From contig NZ_QWEI01000002.1 in assembly GCF_003515775.1 (NCBI RefSeq), positions 186,001 to 250,000 on the forward strand: a stretch of DNA of 64,000 nt, in the 5' to 3' direction. Shown here one piece after another: positions 1 to 8,843 of this stretch. The notes beneath the pieces are model-generated. The model did not search any database. It saw nothing but the letters and a program-made list of their open reading frames with translations, and was not told the origin of the DNA. Origin of the DNA: Ureibacillus yapensis. GTDB lineage: Bacteria; Bacillota; Bacilli; Bacillales_A; Planococcaceae. The first letter of the stretch is position 1; the number at the start of each line of letters is the position of its first letter. The position numbers and the translations under genes were made by a program.

Positions 1-17
1 GACTTAGGAGAGTGTAT

Positions 18-821
18 ATGAGCGGATTACAAAACAAGTGCATCGCTTTACTTGGGACCCGGAAAATAGATGAACAAACGAATATCATTAAACAGCTTGG
101 CGGTTCTGCCCTGCACCGACCGTCCCAAGGAACTGTCTTTTTTGATTCCAGTGTTATTGGTGAAGATGTGCAGTATATAATAGAAGGAAATTTTCAATGG
201 ATTATTTTCACCACGGGAATAGGGATTGAAAAGTTGTTTGAAGCAGCAATCGAAATGGATCGTGAAGCCGAGCTCCTCGAAGCCTTACGAAACATGAACA
301 TTGCAATCCGTGGCTATAAATCGGCAAACTCATTGAAAAAAAGAGGGCTGGTGCCAATCGTGCGGGATGATGACGGAAGTATTGCCGGGTTAATTCGTTC
401 GTTTGATGCTTTTGATTTAAAAGATAAAACTGTTGCAGTACAACTCTATGGTGAGCCGGCAGTTGAACTGATTGATTGGTTAAACGATCAAGGAGCAAAT
501 TACCGAAAGATTATCCCATATGAACATATACCGCCGAAAGAAGAAACGCTCGCACAATTAATGAATGAAATTCTTTCATCTGAAGTAGATGCAGTGGGCT
601 TTACAAGTGTTCAGCAAGTTCGCTATGTCTTCGAATATGCAGAAAAAATTGACGTGAAGCCTGCATTGATCGAAGCATTCGAAAATCATGTTGTTGCTCT
701 TCCTGTTGGCAAGGTTACAGGAAAAGCGTTGCATGATAGAGGGGTGAACCGGATGGTGATTCCGCAAGATGAACGCATTGGCAGCGCACTTATGACTTTA
801 AATAAATATTATAAGCAATAA
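18..821 (+). CDS. Uroporphyrinogen-III synthase (HemD) family protein
   Basis: About 267 residues, the usual size for HemD-fold proteins, which cyclise hydroxymethylbilane in tetrapyrrole synthesis. The family signs are an early GTRK segment, an FTTGIGIEKLF segment near residue 68, and the second-domain pattern VGFTSVQQVRYVFE followed by a late VALPVGKVTGKAL stretch. The ATG at 18 is preferred over the GTG at 12 because TAGGAG at 5-10 is correctly spaced for it and too close to the GTG. No other heme gene is nearby, so this may be a HemD paralogue and not the main biosynthetic enzyme. Confidence 0.75.
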   Translation: MSGLQNKCIALLGTRKIDEQTNIIKQLGGSALHRPSQGTVFFDSSVIGEDVQYIIEGNFQWIIFTTGIGIEKLFEAAIEMDREAELLEALRNMNIAIRGYKSANSLKKRGLVPIVRDDDGSIAGLIRSFDAFDLKDKTVAVQLYGEPAVELIDWLNDQGANYRKIIPYEHIPPKEETLAQLMNEILSSEVDAVGFTSVQQVRYVFEYAEKIDVKPALIEAFENHVVALPVGKVTGKALHDRGVNRMVIPQDERIGSALMTLNKYYKQ

Positions 822-883
822 TAAACTCCTTTTCCTTTTTCCCTTCATACACTGTAAGTAAATGTTTGAAGGGAGAAAAAGCG

Positions 884-1102
884 ATGTTTGCCGTACACTT
901 TTATGAAAAACGAAATTTATTGATTAGCAAACTTTTGAACGAAGTCCCATCTGTTGACTCTGAAATTCGAATTAAAGGACGAAAAGGAAAAGTCATCGAA
1001 GTACATCAAGTTCACGAAAATAAATATCACGTCCAAATCGAATTGGAAGCTGTTAAAAAGGTCGTTCCATTGGCTGCAGCAAATAAAAGAAAAAGAAAAT
1101 AA
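884..1102 (+). CDS. Small basic protein of unknown function
   Basis: A 72-residue protein starting MFAVHFYEKRN, with a lysine/arginine-rich tail (ANKRKRK). The ATG at 884 has AAGGGAG eight bases upstream. A longer reading from a TTG at 866 would place that ribosome site inside the gene, so it is not used. The middle alternates charged and hydrophobic residues and looks like a short beta-rich domain. I do not recognise the family. A rho-independent terminator follows directly. Confidence 0.55.
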   Translation: MFAVHFYEKRNLLISKLLNEVPSVDSEIRIKGRKGKVIEVHQVHENKYHVQIELEAVKKVVPLAAANKRKRK

Positions 1103-1113
1103 AGCGCTCTTGG

Positions 1114-1143
1114 CCACTTTTGATGATCAAAGGTGGTTTTTTT
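1114..1143 (+). terminator. Rho-independent terminator
   Basis: Stem CCACTTTTGAT / ATCAAAGGTGG (one mismatch) at 1114-1136, followed by seven T. It ends the small gene at 884-1102 and overlaps the 3' end of the convergent phosphatase gene. Confidence 0.8.
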
Positions 1144-1675
1144 CTTGTTCGGTACTGTCTTCGATTATCCAATCACTAGCTGATCTCAAATCGGGGAAAA
1201 CTCGATCGGCCAGCGGGTCGCTGTGCCCCAAAAAAACGGTTTTTGTTCCCGCTTTCTTGCCTGCCATAATGTCCGTGTCTGTATCTCCCACCATGTAAGA
1301 TTGCTGAAGTTCAATATTATATTTTTTCGCTAAATCCAAAATCATTTTACTCCCTGGTTTTCTGCATTCACAACCTGCTTTCGGTTTATGTGCACAGTAA
1401 GCCACATCATGTACAATAGCTCCAAACTTTTCCAATTGACTTATCATATAGTCATGTATTTTCACCAGCTGCCTTTCTTTCATATACCCCAGCCCTACCC
1501 CGCCTTGGTTTGTGACAACAAAAACATACTCAAAATGGTCATTTAATTTTTTAATTGCTTCAGGAACTCCGGGCAGAAAATACAAATCACTTGGTTTGTT
1601 TACAAATTTCACACGCTTTGTCAAAACTTCATTGATTACACCGTCACGATCCAAAAAAACAGCTCTTTTCAACAT
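1127..1675 (-). CDS. HAD-IIIA phosphatase, GmhB / histidinol-phosphatase type
   Basis: 182 residues. HAD motif I is FLDRDGVINE near residue 8, motif II is VVTNQGG near 54, and the last motif is VGDTDTDIMAGKKAG near 136. Between them the cluster CAHKPKAGCECRKPG supplies the cysteines and histidine of the zinc loop typical of D-glycero-D-manno-heptose 1,7-bisphosphate 7-phosphatases. These remove a phosphate from sugar bisphosphates. No other heptose gene is close, so the substrate cannot be assigned. It converges with the small gene upstream and shares its terminator region. Confidence 0.8.
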   Translation of the reverse strand: MLKRAVFLDRDGVINEVLTKRVKFVNKPSDLYFLPGVPEAIKKLNDHFEYVFVVTNQGGVGLGYMKERQLVKIHDYMISQLEKFGAIVHDVAYCAHKPKAGCECRKPGSKMILDLAKKYNIELQQSYMVGDTDTDIMAGKKAGTKTVFLGHSDPLADRVFPDLRSASDWIIEDSTEQEKNHL

Positions 1676-1698
1676 AATCCCCCTCTTTTAAATGACAT

Positions 1699-1732
1699 TA
1701 AAAAATGCGGTATCTTTTTGATGATACCGCAT
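1699..1732 (-). terminator. Rho-independent terminator
   Basis: Perfect stem ATGCGGTATC / GATACCGCAT at 1705-1732 with a T-run when read on the minus strand. It ends the DUF378 gene. Confidence 0.85.
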
Positions 1733-1749
1733 AAGTTCCGATTTAAATG

Positions 1750-2133
1750 TTAGACAAGTTTGTCTTTATCGCCTTTGCGATCATTGTCATATAATTCAGT
1801 TGCGCGACTTTCGGATTTTCCGTTCGTTGTACGATCTTTTTTGACATCCGAGAAATCAGCTTCTTTGCCGAACTCAGTTTGGTAATTCGTATTTGTATAG
1901 GCGTTGCCATAGCTACGATTTGCAGCTTCTTCATCTTCTTCATATGTTCTAAATAATAACGGAATACTTATTAATCCAGCCAAACCAACCAAGCTATAAA
2001 TAATTCTGGATAATCCGGAAGTTTGCCCTCCAAAAAGCGCAGCAACAAGGTCAAAACGGAATAACCCAATTAACCCCCAGTTAATGGCACCGATGATGAC
2101 TAACACTAAAGCAATGCGATATAAGACTCCCAT
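1750..2133 (-). CDS. DUF378 family membrane protein (YuzA-like)
   Basis: 127 residues. The first 60 form two hydrophobic helices with the DUF378 signature INWGLIGLF near residue 17. The remaining half is a hydrophilic, charged tail (EEDEEAANRSY onward) that is longer than in the short YuzA-type members. The start has AGGAGGG seven bases upstream. The function of the family is unknown; location in the cytoplasmic membrane is inferred from the helices. Confidence 0.8.
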   Translation of the reverse strand: MGVLYRIALVLVIIGAINWGLIGLFRFDLVAALFGGQTSGLSRIIYSLVGLAGLISIPLLFRTYEEDEEAANRSYGNAYTNTNYQTEFGKEADFSDVKKDRTTNGKSESRATELYDNDRKGDKDKLV

Positions 2134-2308
2134 ATGACCCTCCTGTAAATGTATTTATGACTCCACAATATTCCGTATTGTGTTGACCTTATTTTTTGCA
2201 ATTTGCAATTTTTTATACACTTTCTTTTGAATATTCTCTTTTTCACAATCATAAAAGTATCAATGGGTTAAAAACCATTAGCCGCGTAAACAGAGAGGAA
2301 GAAAAACC

Positions 2309-2953
2309 ATGATTGTCAAACAAAGGATTGTGAAAAAAACCGACGTTGTCTGGTGCAAAGAAACAGAAAACATTTCGGAAGTATTGGCTAAGCTAAAACT
2401 TTCAGGATATCGTTGCATTCCCATCTTGGATGAAAGCGGTCAAAAATTTATTGGAAATGCCTATAAAGTAGCAATTTTGGAACATATGTTAGATGGCGAG
2501 CATGCAGATATACCAATAAAAGAGTTGGCAAAGGATGTGGATGGCATTATTTTGGAGGATAGCTCTTTTTTTGAAAGCTTTTTCTCCATCAAAAGACTTC
2601 CCTATTTGGCTGTGGTGGATGAGCAGCAGCATTTTGTCGGCATTTTAACTCATTCAAAAGTATTCGAATTGCTGGAAGAAGCATGGGGATATAAAACAGG
2701 AAGTTGTGCCTTAACGATTGCATTGCCTGACACGGAAGGTATTTTAGCAAAAATCTTAACATTGATAAAACGAAAAACGTCGATTCACGGCGTATTTGCG
2801 ATCGATGATAATAATTGGTATTTAAGAAGGGTCATCTTGACTTTGGGGAAAGAGTCCAACCAAAAGACCGTAAAAGAATTGGAGGCTATTCTTCATAAAG
2901 TTGGGGCACGGTTGATTGACATAGAGGTATTCAACAAGGAAAACTTCAATTAA
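2309..2953 (+). CDS. cbpA: CBS-ACT domain protein, CbpA-type cyclic-di-AMP receptor
   Basis: 214 residues with two CBS repeats (about 20-70, GYRCIPILDESGQKFIGNAY; about 95-130, LPYLAVVDEQQHFVGILTHS) followed by an ACT domain (about 140-210). This CBS-CBS-ACT order matches Listeria CbpA, which binds cyclic di-AMP. Binding here is inferred from architecture only. The gene stands alone and ends at a strong terminator. Confidence 0.75.
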   Translation: MIVKQRIVKKTDVVWCKETENISEVLAKLKLSGYRCIPILDESGQKFIGNAYKVAILEHMLDGEHADIPIKELAKDVDGIILEDSSFFESFFSIKRLPYLAVVDEQQHFVGILTHSKVFELLEEAWGYKTGSCALTIALPDTEGILAKILTLIKRKTSIHGVFAIDDNNWYLRRVILTLGKESNQKTVKELEAILHKVGARLIDIEVFNKENFN

Positions 2954-2960
2954 AAAACTA

Positions 2961-2988
2961 AAGCGATTGGAGCACCCCAATCGCTTTT
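2961..2988. terminator. Bidirectional terminator between cbpA and the carbonic anhydrase gene
   Basis: Perfect 10-bp stem AAGCGATTGG / CCAATCGCTT at 2961-2986 with short A and T tracts on both sides. It serves the two convergent genes. Confidence 0.85.
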
Positions 2989-2994
2989 CCATGG

Positions 2995-3822
2995 TTAGTT
3001 CAATTCGAACTTATAAACATCACGACCATTTAACTGCTGTATTGAACGGTTATTTTGCACGAAAATGGAGTTGAAGCGCTTGATTTGTTCATCCGACATT
3101 TCAATGGGGTGTTCCATGATAAACCAGTTCACGCCTTCTGTACATGGCGGTGCTGTTAAAGAACCCATATATTGATAAACGCTTTTTTGTTCGGGCAATA
3201 AAAATTGCAAATTAATGGGGTTTTTTAAAAGCCTCACTGCTTCACTTCCGGAACTTGGCATTTCATCCCACAATTCAGCCAAGACTTCATTTTCTTCTCC
3301 TCTTTCGATAAACAAGCCGATTGTCACTAAATCGCCCTCTTCCGATTCGTGATACAGATGTGCCTCCATATCGAAATACTGGCCATTCAGCTGATGTTCG
3401 CTTGGCGAATAAAAATGCATGCCGGTAAACTTGTACTCTTTATTGTCAATAACTATAGAGTTATGGGCAGTTGTAGCATTAGCTTCAATCGTATGGCCAT
3501 CGTTTTCCACGGCAAAAATGGCTTGATCATAGTTAAGAGAAATTTGATCGGCTAGTTTCGCGGCTTCAGCCTGATCTATTGTTTCCTTCACTTCAATATT
3601 TATTGGTGATTGAAGTTCCCCTCTTCCACACGCCTCATAGCTCGAAATAACCTTCAACCATTGTGCCTTTCCAACTCCCCCATCATAGGACCGATACACA
3701 ATATTTTTACCCGACTGATCATTTTCAGCAGGAGCTTGCTGGGAAGAATCAACAAGAAAATAACCGATTGCCAATACGACAATCAAGAAAGAAAAAAAAG
3801 CATAGAGGTAAATTTTGCGCAT
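2995..3822 (-). CDS. Alpha-class carbonic anhydrase, membrane-anchored or secreted, altered zinc site
   Basis: 275 residues. An N-terminal hydrophobic helix (residues 5-24) is a signal anchor or signal peptide. Family motifs follow: LQSPINI near 70, NDGHTIEANA near 107 (His110 is the usual proton shuttle), PSEHQLNG near 140, MEAHLYH near 152 and LTAPPCTEGVNW. Alpha carbonic anhydrases bind zinc with three histidines, two in an HxH pair and one in the MEAH motif. Here the pair reads His136-Phe-Tyr138, so one ligand is Tyr, while His155 is kept. Hydration of CO2 may be weak or lost. The start has AAGGAG seven bases upstream. Confidence 0.85.
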   Translation of the reverse strand: MRKIYLYAFFSFLIVVLAIGYFLVDSSQQAPAENDQSGKNIVYRSYDGGVGKAQWLKVISSYEACGRGELQSPINIEVKETIDQAEAAKLADQISLNYDQAIFAVENDGHTIEANATTAHNSIVIDNKEYKFTGMHFYSPSEHQLNGQYFDMEAHLYHESEEGDLVTIGLFIERGEENEVLAELWDEMPSSGSEAVRLLKNPINLQFLLPEQKSVYQYMGSLTAPPCTEGVNWFIMEHPIEMSDEQIKRFNSIFVQNNRSIQQLNGRDVYKFELN

Positions 3823-3912
3823 TTTGAATCTCCTTTAGAAGTTCATTATTATCAAGTTAGCCATTTCTCGTATCTTTCTATACAATTTGGCAATGAAACT
3901 TCATCGGTGGGA

Positions 3913-4692
3913 TTATTTTAGATAAAATAATCCGCCATTGATGATTTCTACTTTAATTCTCGGATTAAATCGCTCTTCCAAAGCTTTTTTTTCTACCTCA
4001 TAACTTTCCGGTTTTTCTTCTACCCCATCATAGAAGTAATTTAATACTTCCAATTCTTTTTCCCAGCGTGCTTTGGCTTCTTCTGCCCATGAGTGATCGT
4101 CATTTTGGATGATTTGTTGAATCATTGAATCCAAGCGTTCAATTCCGCGAGCAGGTTTAATGATAAAATCCAAACAATACACATTTTTCGGCATTGTTGA
4201 TTGCAGGTTTTGTTGGCTGACAAATTCATGAAAATGATCTTCAATTTGCCCATTTATTAAATTAATGCCCAATGAGTATAGTACTTCCTTCGTTTGGTCG
4301 CTAAGGTAAGATACTTTGTAGTTCACACATAAAAAAGGAATTAACATTGGGTTTTCAAGATTTTGATCGATACTATGGTACATTTTCACAAATGAACCCA
4401 ATTCCTTCGTAGTTTTAAAAATTTGATGAAGCCTTCCTGAACCAAAGTGAATCATCTCTCCCATAAAGGGGGTTTGCATCTTGGACCGATCTGTAATCAA
4501 GTTCAGCCTTGCTGGGTTTGGTTCACTATTCGTTGCTTCAATATATTGCCAATAAAATGGACGATTCATAATTCGCTTGTCCATATCTACGGTTAGTTGG
4601 ACAGAAAGCAAGAAACCCTCATCTTCCAAAATATCACAATTAGTTTCTTTGAAAAAATTGTTTAAATACTCATGAATTTGCTCAGCATACAC
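3913..4692 (-). CDS. yqhG: YqhG family protein
   Basis: 259 residues, soluble, starting MYAEQIHEYLNNFFKET and ending NGGLFYLK. It lies downstream of a SNF2 helicase on the same strand, which is the yqhG-yqhH order known in Bacillus, and both sequence and synteny agree. Biochemical function is unknown. The gap to yqhH is about 110 bases, so they may or may not be cotranscribed. Confidence 0.8.
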   Translation of the reverse strand: MYAEQIHEYLNNFFKETNCDILEDEGFLLSVQLTVDMDKRIMNRPFYWQYIEATNSEPNPARLNLITDRSKMQTPFMGEMIHFGSGRLHQIFKTTKELGSFVKMYHSIDQNLENPMLIPFLCVNYKVSYLSDQTKEVLYSLGINLINGQIEDHFHEFVSQQNLQSTMPKNVYCLDFIIKPARGIERLDSMIQQIIQNDDHSWAEEAKARWEKELEVLNYFYDGVEEKPESYEVEKKALEERFNPRIKVEIINGGLFYLK

Positions 4693-4806
4693 GTTCGGGA
4701 TCCTCCTTTCTAAAGAAGAGCGGGTTTTTCGCTTATAAGATTTAACTTATAAGTTTGAAGTCTTGTCCACTGTAGAATAGCTCAAGTAAACTTCAAGCAA
4801 TTTTGG

Positions 4807-6330
4807 TTACGCTTTCCGTGCCAAGATGTCATCCAAATCCCCTACCACTTTTTCAAATACATCAATTTTGCTTTCCAGCAAGTCCAATATTTTTTGTTCT
4901 ATCGTATTTTCAATCGCTAAATTGTAGATGTGCACATCTTCTTCCTGTCCCAGACGATGAACACGTCCGATGCGCTGCTCCAGCTTCATGGGATTCCAGG
5001 GCAAGTCGTAGTTGATCACATGATGGCAAAATTGAAGGTTAATCCCCTCACCGCCGGACTCTGTTGCAATTAGCACCTGATCCCGTTCGCGGAATAATTG
5101 TCTGACCCAATCCCGCTTGCTTTTGCTGAATTTCCCATTAAAAAGAACGCTTGAAATCCCTTGTGAATGCAAATACCATTGAAGAAACGCTTGTGTTGCC
5201 CGATATTCCGTGAAAATAATGACTTTATCGTCAGCATTTTTGACGATTTCCAAGACCTTCTCCGCTTTGGAGTTCACTTCGAGGTTAGCCAATTTGTCCA
5301 TAATCATATCGATATACTCTTTTTCTTCGTTTGATATGCCTTTTTGCATCATTTTATTTAAAGTTAGATAGGTGGCTTCTTTACTGCTGCACATTTCCTT
5401 AAGCAGCGTCACCATTGTAAATGAACTGGAAAAGATGGATGATACGGTTTTTAATTCCCCGATCATGTCATACACTCTTCTTTCTTCTTCCGTAAACCGA
5501 ACCGGAATCGTGTGAACTTTACGCGTCTTCCATTCAATTCCGGTATCTTGTCTGCGATTTCTGACCATCACCTGATTGACGAGTTCTTTTAAATATTTCT
5601 CTCCATCAATTGAATTTTTGGTAGCCGAAAAAGAGGCTTGAAAGGTTTCATAATTTCCTAGGTGACCAGGTTTTAATAAGGAAACGAGATAAAAAATTTC
5701 AAAAACGTCATTTTGGATGGGGGTAGCAGTTAATAATAAACAAAACTTTTTCTTCAAACTTTGGACAAATTCATAAATTTGCGTTTTATGGTTTTTTAAC
5801 TTATGTGCTTCGTCAATAATAATCATGTCATAGTTTTGTTCGTATATTTTCTCGCGATGGGGGCTTTTTTTCGCCGTGTCCATACTCATGACCATAACAT
5901 CATAATGCTCAATGGGCGTATTTTTTCGATAAGCAATCGCCGGGATGAAAAATCGTACATTTAATTCGGTTACCCACTGGTTTTGAAGCGATGCCGGAAC
6001 CAAAATCAACACCTTTTTCACGATTCCGCGTATCATGTATTCTTTCATGATCAGACCGGCTTCAATGGTTTTCCCCAATCCCACTTCATCAGCCAAAATT
6101 GCTTTTCCATTCATTTTTTCGATCACCGTTTGGGCAGCTTCTACTTGATGGGGCAGCAACTGGATATTGGTTAATAATTTAGGAGCCTGCAACCCCGAAA
6201 AGTCAGGAATCAAATTCATCTTTTCCGTTTCGTAGCTCATTTTATAAAGTGTCCAGCTATCCCAAGGGCCATCATGTTCCAGGCGCTCCGTAAAGCCTTC
6301 CCGCCAGTTCGAAAATCGTTCTATAATCAT
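4807..6330 (-). CDS. yqhH: SNF2-family helicase/ATPase YqhH
   Basis: 507 residues with the full SWI2/SNF2 motor: Walker A ADEVGLGKTIEAG near 80, IIIDEAH near 172, LLLTATPIQND near 198, and C-terminal helicase motifs including VIIFTEYRA, TESGGEGINLQ and QRIGRVHRLGQ near 455. Such proteins are DNA-dependent ATPases that remodel protein-DNA complexes. The start has GAGGTG five bases upstream. In Bacillus yqhH often lies beside the gcv genes; they are not seen here. Confidence 0.9.
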   Translation of the reverse strand: MIIERFSNWREGFTERLEHDGPWDSWTLYKMSYETEKMNLIPDFSGLQAPKLLTNIQLLPHQVEAAQTVIEKMNGKAILADEVGLGKTIEAGLIMKEYMIRGIVKKVLILVPASLQNQWVTELNVRFFIPAIAYRKNTPIEHYDVMVMSMDTAKKSPHREKIYEQNYDMIIIDEAHKLKNHKTQIYEFVQSLKKKFCLLLTATPIQNDVFEIFYLVSLLKPGHLGNYETFQASFSATKNSIDGEKYLKELVNQVMVRNRRQDTGIEWKTRKVHTIPVRFTEEERRVYDMIGELKTVSSIFSSSFTMVTLLKEMCSSKEATYLTLNKMMQKGISNEEKEYIDMIMDKLANLEVNSKAEKVLEIVKNADDKVIIFTEYRATQAFLQWYLHSQGISSVLFNGKFSKSKRDWVRQLFRERDQVLIATESGGEGINLQFCHHVINYDLPWNPMKLEQRIGRVHRLGQEEDVHIYNLAIENTIEQKILDLLESKIDVFEKVVGDLDDILARKA

Positions 6331-6458
6331 AACAACACCTCGCTCGTTGTACCTTTTAGCTTATCCAAATGTTAAAAACATATGAATATTAATTATTTTT
6401 AACAAGAAAAATGTATTATTATTAAAGGTTTTATGGCTCAAATAAAAAATTTTGCAAG

Positions 6459-6500
6459 AAAAAAAGCCAACTGGATAGATTTACTTCTGTCCAGTCGGCT
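6459..6500 (-). terminator. Rho-independent terminator overlapping the stop of the SRPBCC gene
   Basis: Stem AGCCAACTGGA / TCCAGTCGGCT (one mismatch) at 6465-6500 with a T-run on the minus strand. Confidence 0.8.
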
Positions 6501-6951
6501 TATTATTTTCTAATTCAGCTACTTTCTTTACTCTTTCGACAAATTGAACGACTACTTTATCAGAACTAAGCATAACAAGCGGCTTTAAAAACCATTTTAA
6601 AGGTTTATTGGTTGTTTCGTATTTTAAAAAAGTTGTATTACCATCCAGTGCTTTTAATTCGTAACTTGCACTAATATCGAACATATTTGCCAAATTAAAA
6701 GCTACTTTAAGCTTTTTAAAATTAGGATCGTCTTTATATTCCACTGTATTTACTTCATATTCTTGTACTCGGTTTCCCTCTCGGTATTTTTGAAGATGGA
6801 CACTTCCTACCCTTTCAGCGGTTAGCTTTATCGGTTCATGAGAAACAACTTGAGGCATTATCTTTTGCATATTTTCTAAATCTCCATTTAACAGATTCCA
6901 TACTTGTTCAATTGGGGCTTGTATTTTAATCTCTTTAGACCAGGACTTCAT
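6481..6951 (-). CDS. SRPBCC (START/Bet v1-like) family protein
   Basis: 156 residues from MKSWSKEIKIQAPIEQVWNLL, the usual opening of polyketide-cyclase/START-like ligand-binding folds. The upstream in-frame ATG is rejected because AGGTGGAGGA lies between it and this ATG, six bases from the chosen start. The protein has no catalytic motif that I can name. It is a single gene with its own terminator; ligand unknown. Confidence 0.7.
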   Translation of the reverse strand: MKSWSKEIKIQAPIEQVWNLLNGDLENMQKIMPQVVSHEPIKLTAERVGSVHLQKYREGNRVQEYEVNTVEYKDDPNFKKLKVAFNLANMFDISASYELKALDGNTTFLKYETTNKPLKWFLKPLVMLSSDKVVVQFVERVKKVAELENNKPTGQK

Positions 6952-7043
6952 CTGATTCCTCCACCTAAAAATCACATTATTTCAATCATTATAACAGTCA
7001 TTTACCATTAAAGAAATTCGTTCATCTTTGCTCTGTATACAAA

Positions 7044-7068
7044 TAAAAAAGGAGCTAGCAGCCCCTTT
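7044..7068 (-). terminator. Rho-independent terminator
   Basis: Stem AAAGGAGCT / AGCCCCTTT with one mismatch at 7048-7068 and a T-run on the minus strand, ending the YczE-type gene. Confidence 0.7.
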
Positions 7069-7075
7069 TCTCCGT

Positions 7076-7783
7076 TTAATTTGTTGTTGTTTCTTTAAGA
7101 GCGTATTTTTGTTCAACCTCTTCGTTCTTTGTTTTATATACCCAGCTAAGAAGTGGCTGTTGAAATCTTTTTATCAGCATTCCTGTAATTTTACCAATGA
7201 AATAAGCCGCTACAAACGTTCCGATGCCAATGGATCCAAAGGAATGAATGAAAATCAGGCATATCAAAGCAGCAACAGTAACATTGGTTAAATCACTTGT
7301 GATTTTTGCTTTGGCAAATTGCAGTTTAAATCGCTTGCTAATGGAATAGGTTAAGGCATCATATGGCATCAATGGGAACTTGGATGAAAAATAACCCAAC
7401 AAACCTATAGATACAATAAATAAACTGATGAGCAAGAAAACCAATTGCATGACTAGCCCCTCAGGCGCAGGCAATAACCCGACAATGATTAACGCGCCAT
7501 CTATAAAGAAACTAAACATAACTGTAACGATTAACTGTACGATATATTCTTTCACTTCAACACTTTTATTAAGAATGACTTGCACAATAATATATAGGAT
7601 ATTTGCCAGGAATGTCATCATACCAACTGAAAAACCGGTAATAAGCGACAATGCATAGGCCAATGAGGATACAGGCGAAACCCCTAGCATTGCTTGTATT
7701 GAAAAGGCGATTCCAAGCGCCAAAAAAAATAAACCGAATACATATATCACAATTCGCTTTATTGTGGTGTCCATATGTTTCAT
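7076..7783 (-). CDS. YczE-type integral membrane protein
   Basis: 235 residues, about five or six hydrophobic helices, with the family patterns GIAFSIQAMLGVSPVSSL near 22 and LMPYDALTYSISKRFK near 138. The polar C-terminus carries several charged residues. In Bacillus the YczE/YitT-like families are membrane proteins, several without a proven function. It is transcribed divergently from the LysR regulator at 7928, which makes it that regulator's likely target. AAGG lies five bases before the ATG. Confidence 0.75.
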   Translation of the reverse strand: MKHMDTTIKRIVIYVFGLFFLALGIAFSIQAMLGVSPVSSLAYALSLITGFSVGMMTFLANILYIIVQVILNKSVEVKEYIVQLIVTVMFSFFIDGALIIVGLLPAPEGLVMQLVFLLISLFIVSIGLLGYFSSKFPLMPYDALTYSISKRFKLQFAKAKITSDLTNVTVAALICLIFIHSFGSIGIGTFVAAYFIGKITGMLIKRFQQPLLSWVYKTKNEEVEQKYALKETTTN

Positions 7784-7927
7784 ATAATCCTTCTCTCTTC
7801 GTCATTTTTCTGAATCCAGTCCATATTGACTCTTTCATTCCTATATCGTAACATGGATTTTGAGATATTAATAATATATATTTCCTTAACAAATCATATG
7901 AAAAAACATATAACGCGAGGTTGGAAA

Positions 7928-8803
7928 ATGGATATTCGGCAATTGCAATACTTTAGAGAAATCGTCAATCAAGGGAGTATTTCGAAAGCAGCAGAAAGTT
8001 TAAATATTGCTCAGCCTCCATTGAGTCAATTATTAAAAAAAATGGAAAATGAATTGGGGACAACCTTGATTCACCGTTATCGAAAGAAATGGGAGTTAAC
8101 CGAAACTGGGGAAATTTTATTCGACTATGCCAATCAAACACTTAGCCAAATGGATGCGTTAAAACAACAAATACTCGAAATAGAAGAAGGATCCTCGGGA
8201 AAAGTTCGCATTGGGGTCTCAACTTCTTGTTCAAATATTCTGGTCGATTTTGTAAGCAAGTATCATGCAAATTATCCAAATGTTAAAATTTTTATCATTA
8301 CTGGAACTTCGGAAGATATATTAGATAAATTGAAGAAAGATGAGATTGATTTGGCGGTGGTATTAAGGCCGAATCATTTTGAACAATTCGAATCTAAAAT
8401 TTTAAAAGAGCAACATGCAACCTTAATTGTTCCAAAGTTATGGGGAAATGTCTTTTCCAACGCTTTCTCATTGGAAACGCTGGCATCTTATCCCTTTATT
8501 TTGCTCGGAGCAATGGAAGGACATTCATTTCATGAAAGTCTCCTCAGTTATTTTGAGAGCAATGGCCTAAAACCCAATATTGTTATAGAAAGCAAAAATA
8601 TAGCGATGGTTGTAGCGCTTGTTAATAAAGGGCTTGGCATTTCCATCATACCGCAAATGGACTATCGGTCACCGGCCATGGAAAACGTTGCAATCTTCAA
8701 ATTAAATGAATTGAATCTTAGTGTTGAGCCTGTAATCTTAAAGCTTAAGGATCGCCATATTTCAAAAGCTGCCAATCAATTTTGGGAACTTGTTAATAGT
8801 TGA
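7928..8803 (+). CDS. LysR-family transcriptional regulator
   Basis: 291 residues. The winged helix-turn-helix covers about residues 1-60 (MDIRQLQYFREIVNQGSISKAAESL without a break), followed by the LysR substrate-binding domain (about 90-285). The start at 7928 gives the canonical LysR N-terminus and has GAGG upstream; the earlier in-frame start would add about 34 unrelated residues. It is divergent from the YczE-type membrane gene, so control of that gene, perhaps of an export or uptake function, is the likely role. Inducer unknown. Confidence 0.85.
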   Translation: MDIRQLQYFREIVNQGSISKAAESLNIAQPPLSQLLKKMENELGTTLIHRYRKKWELTETGEILFDYANQTLSQMDALKQQILEIEEGSSGKVRIGVSTSCSNILVDFVSKYHANYPNVKIFIITGTSEDILDKLKKDEIDLAVVLRPNHFEQFESKILKEQHATLIVPKLWGNVFSNAFSLETLASYPFILLGAMEGHSFHESLLSYFESNGLKPNIVIESKNIAMVVALVNKGLGISIIPQMDYRSPAMENVAIFKLNELNLSVEPVILKLKDRHISKAANQFWELVNS

Positions 8804-8808
8804 ATTAA

Positions 8809-8843
8809 AGGGGTGCCTCAAACCATGGGCCACCTCTTTTTTT
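8809..8843 (+). terminator. Rho-independent terminator of the LysR gene
   Basis: Stem AGGGGTG / CACCTCT (one G-T pair) followed by a run of T. Confidence 0.7.

Noticed and set aside
954-1298. A 114-codon plus-strand frame
   Set aside because: It overlaps a small gene, a terminator and the phosphatase gene, and starts inside the small gene without a ribosome site.
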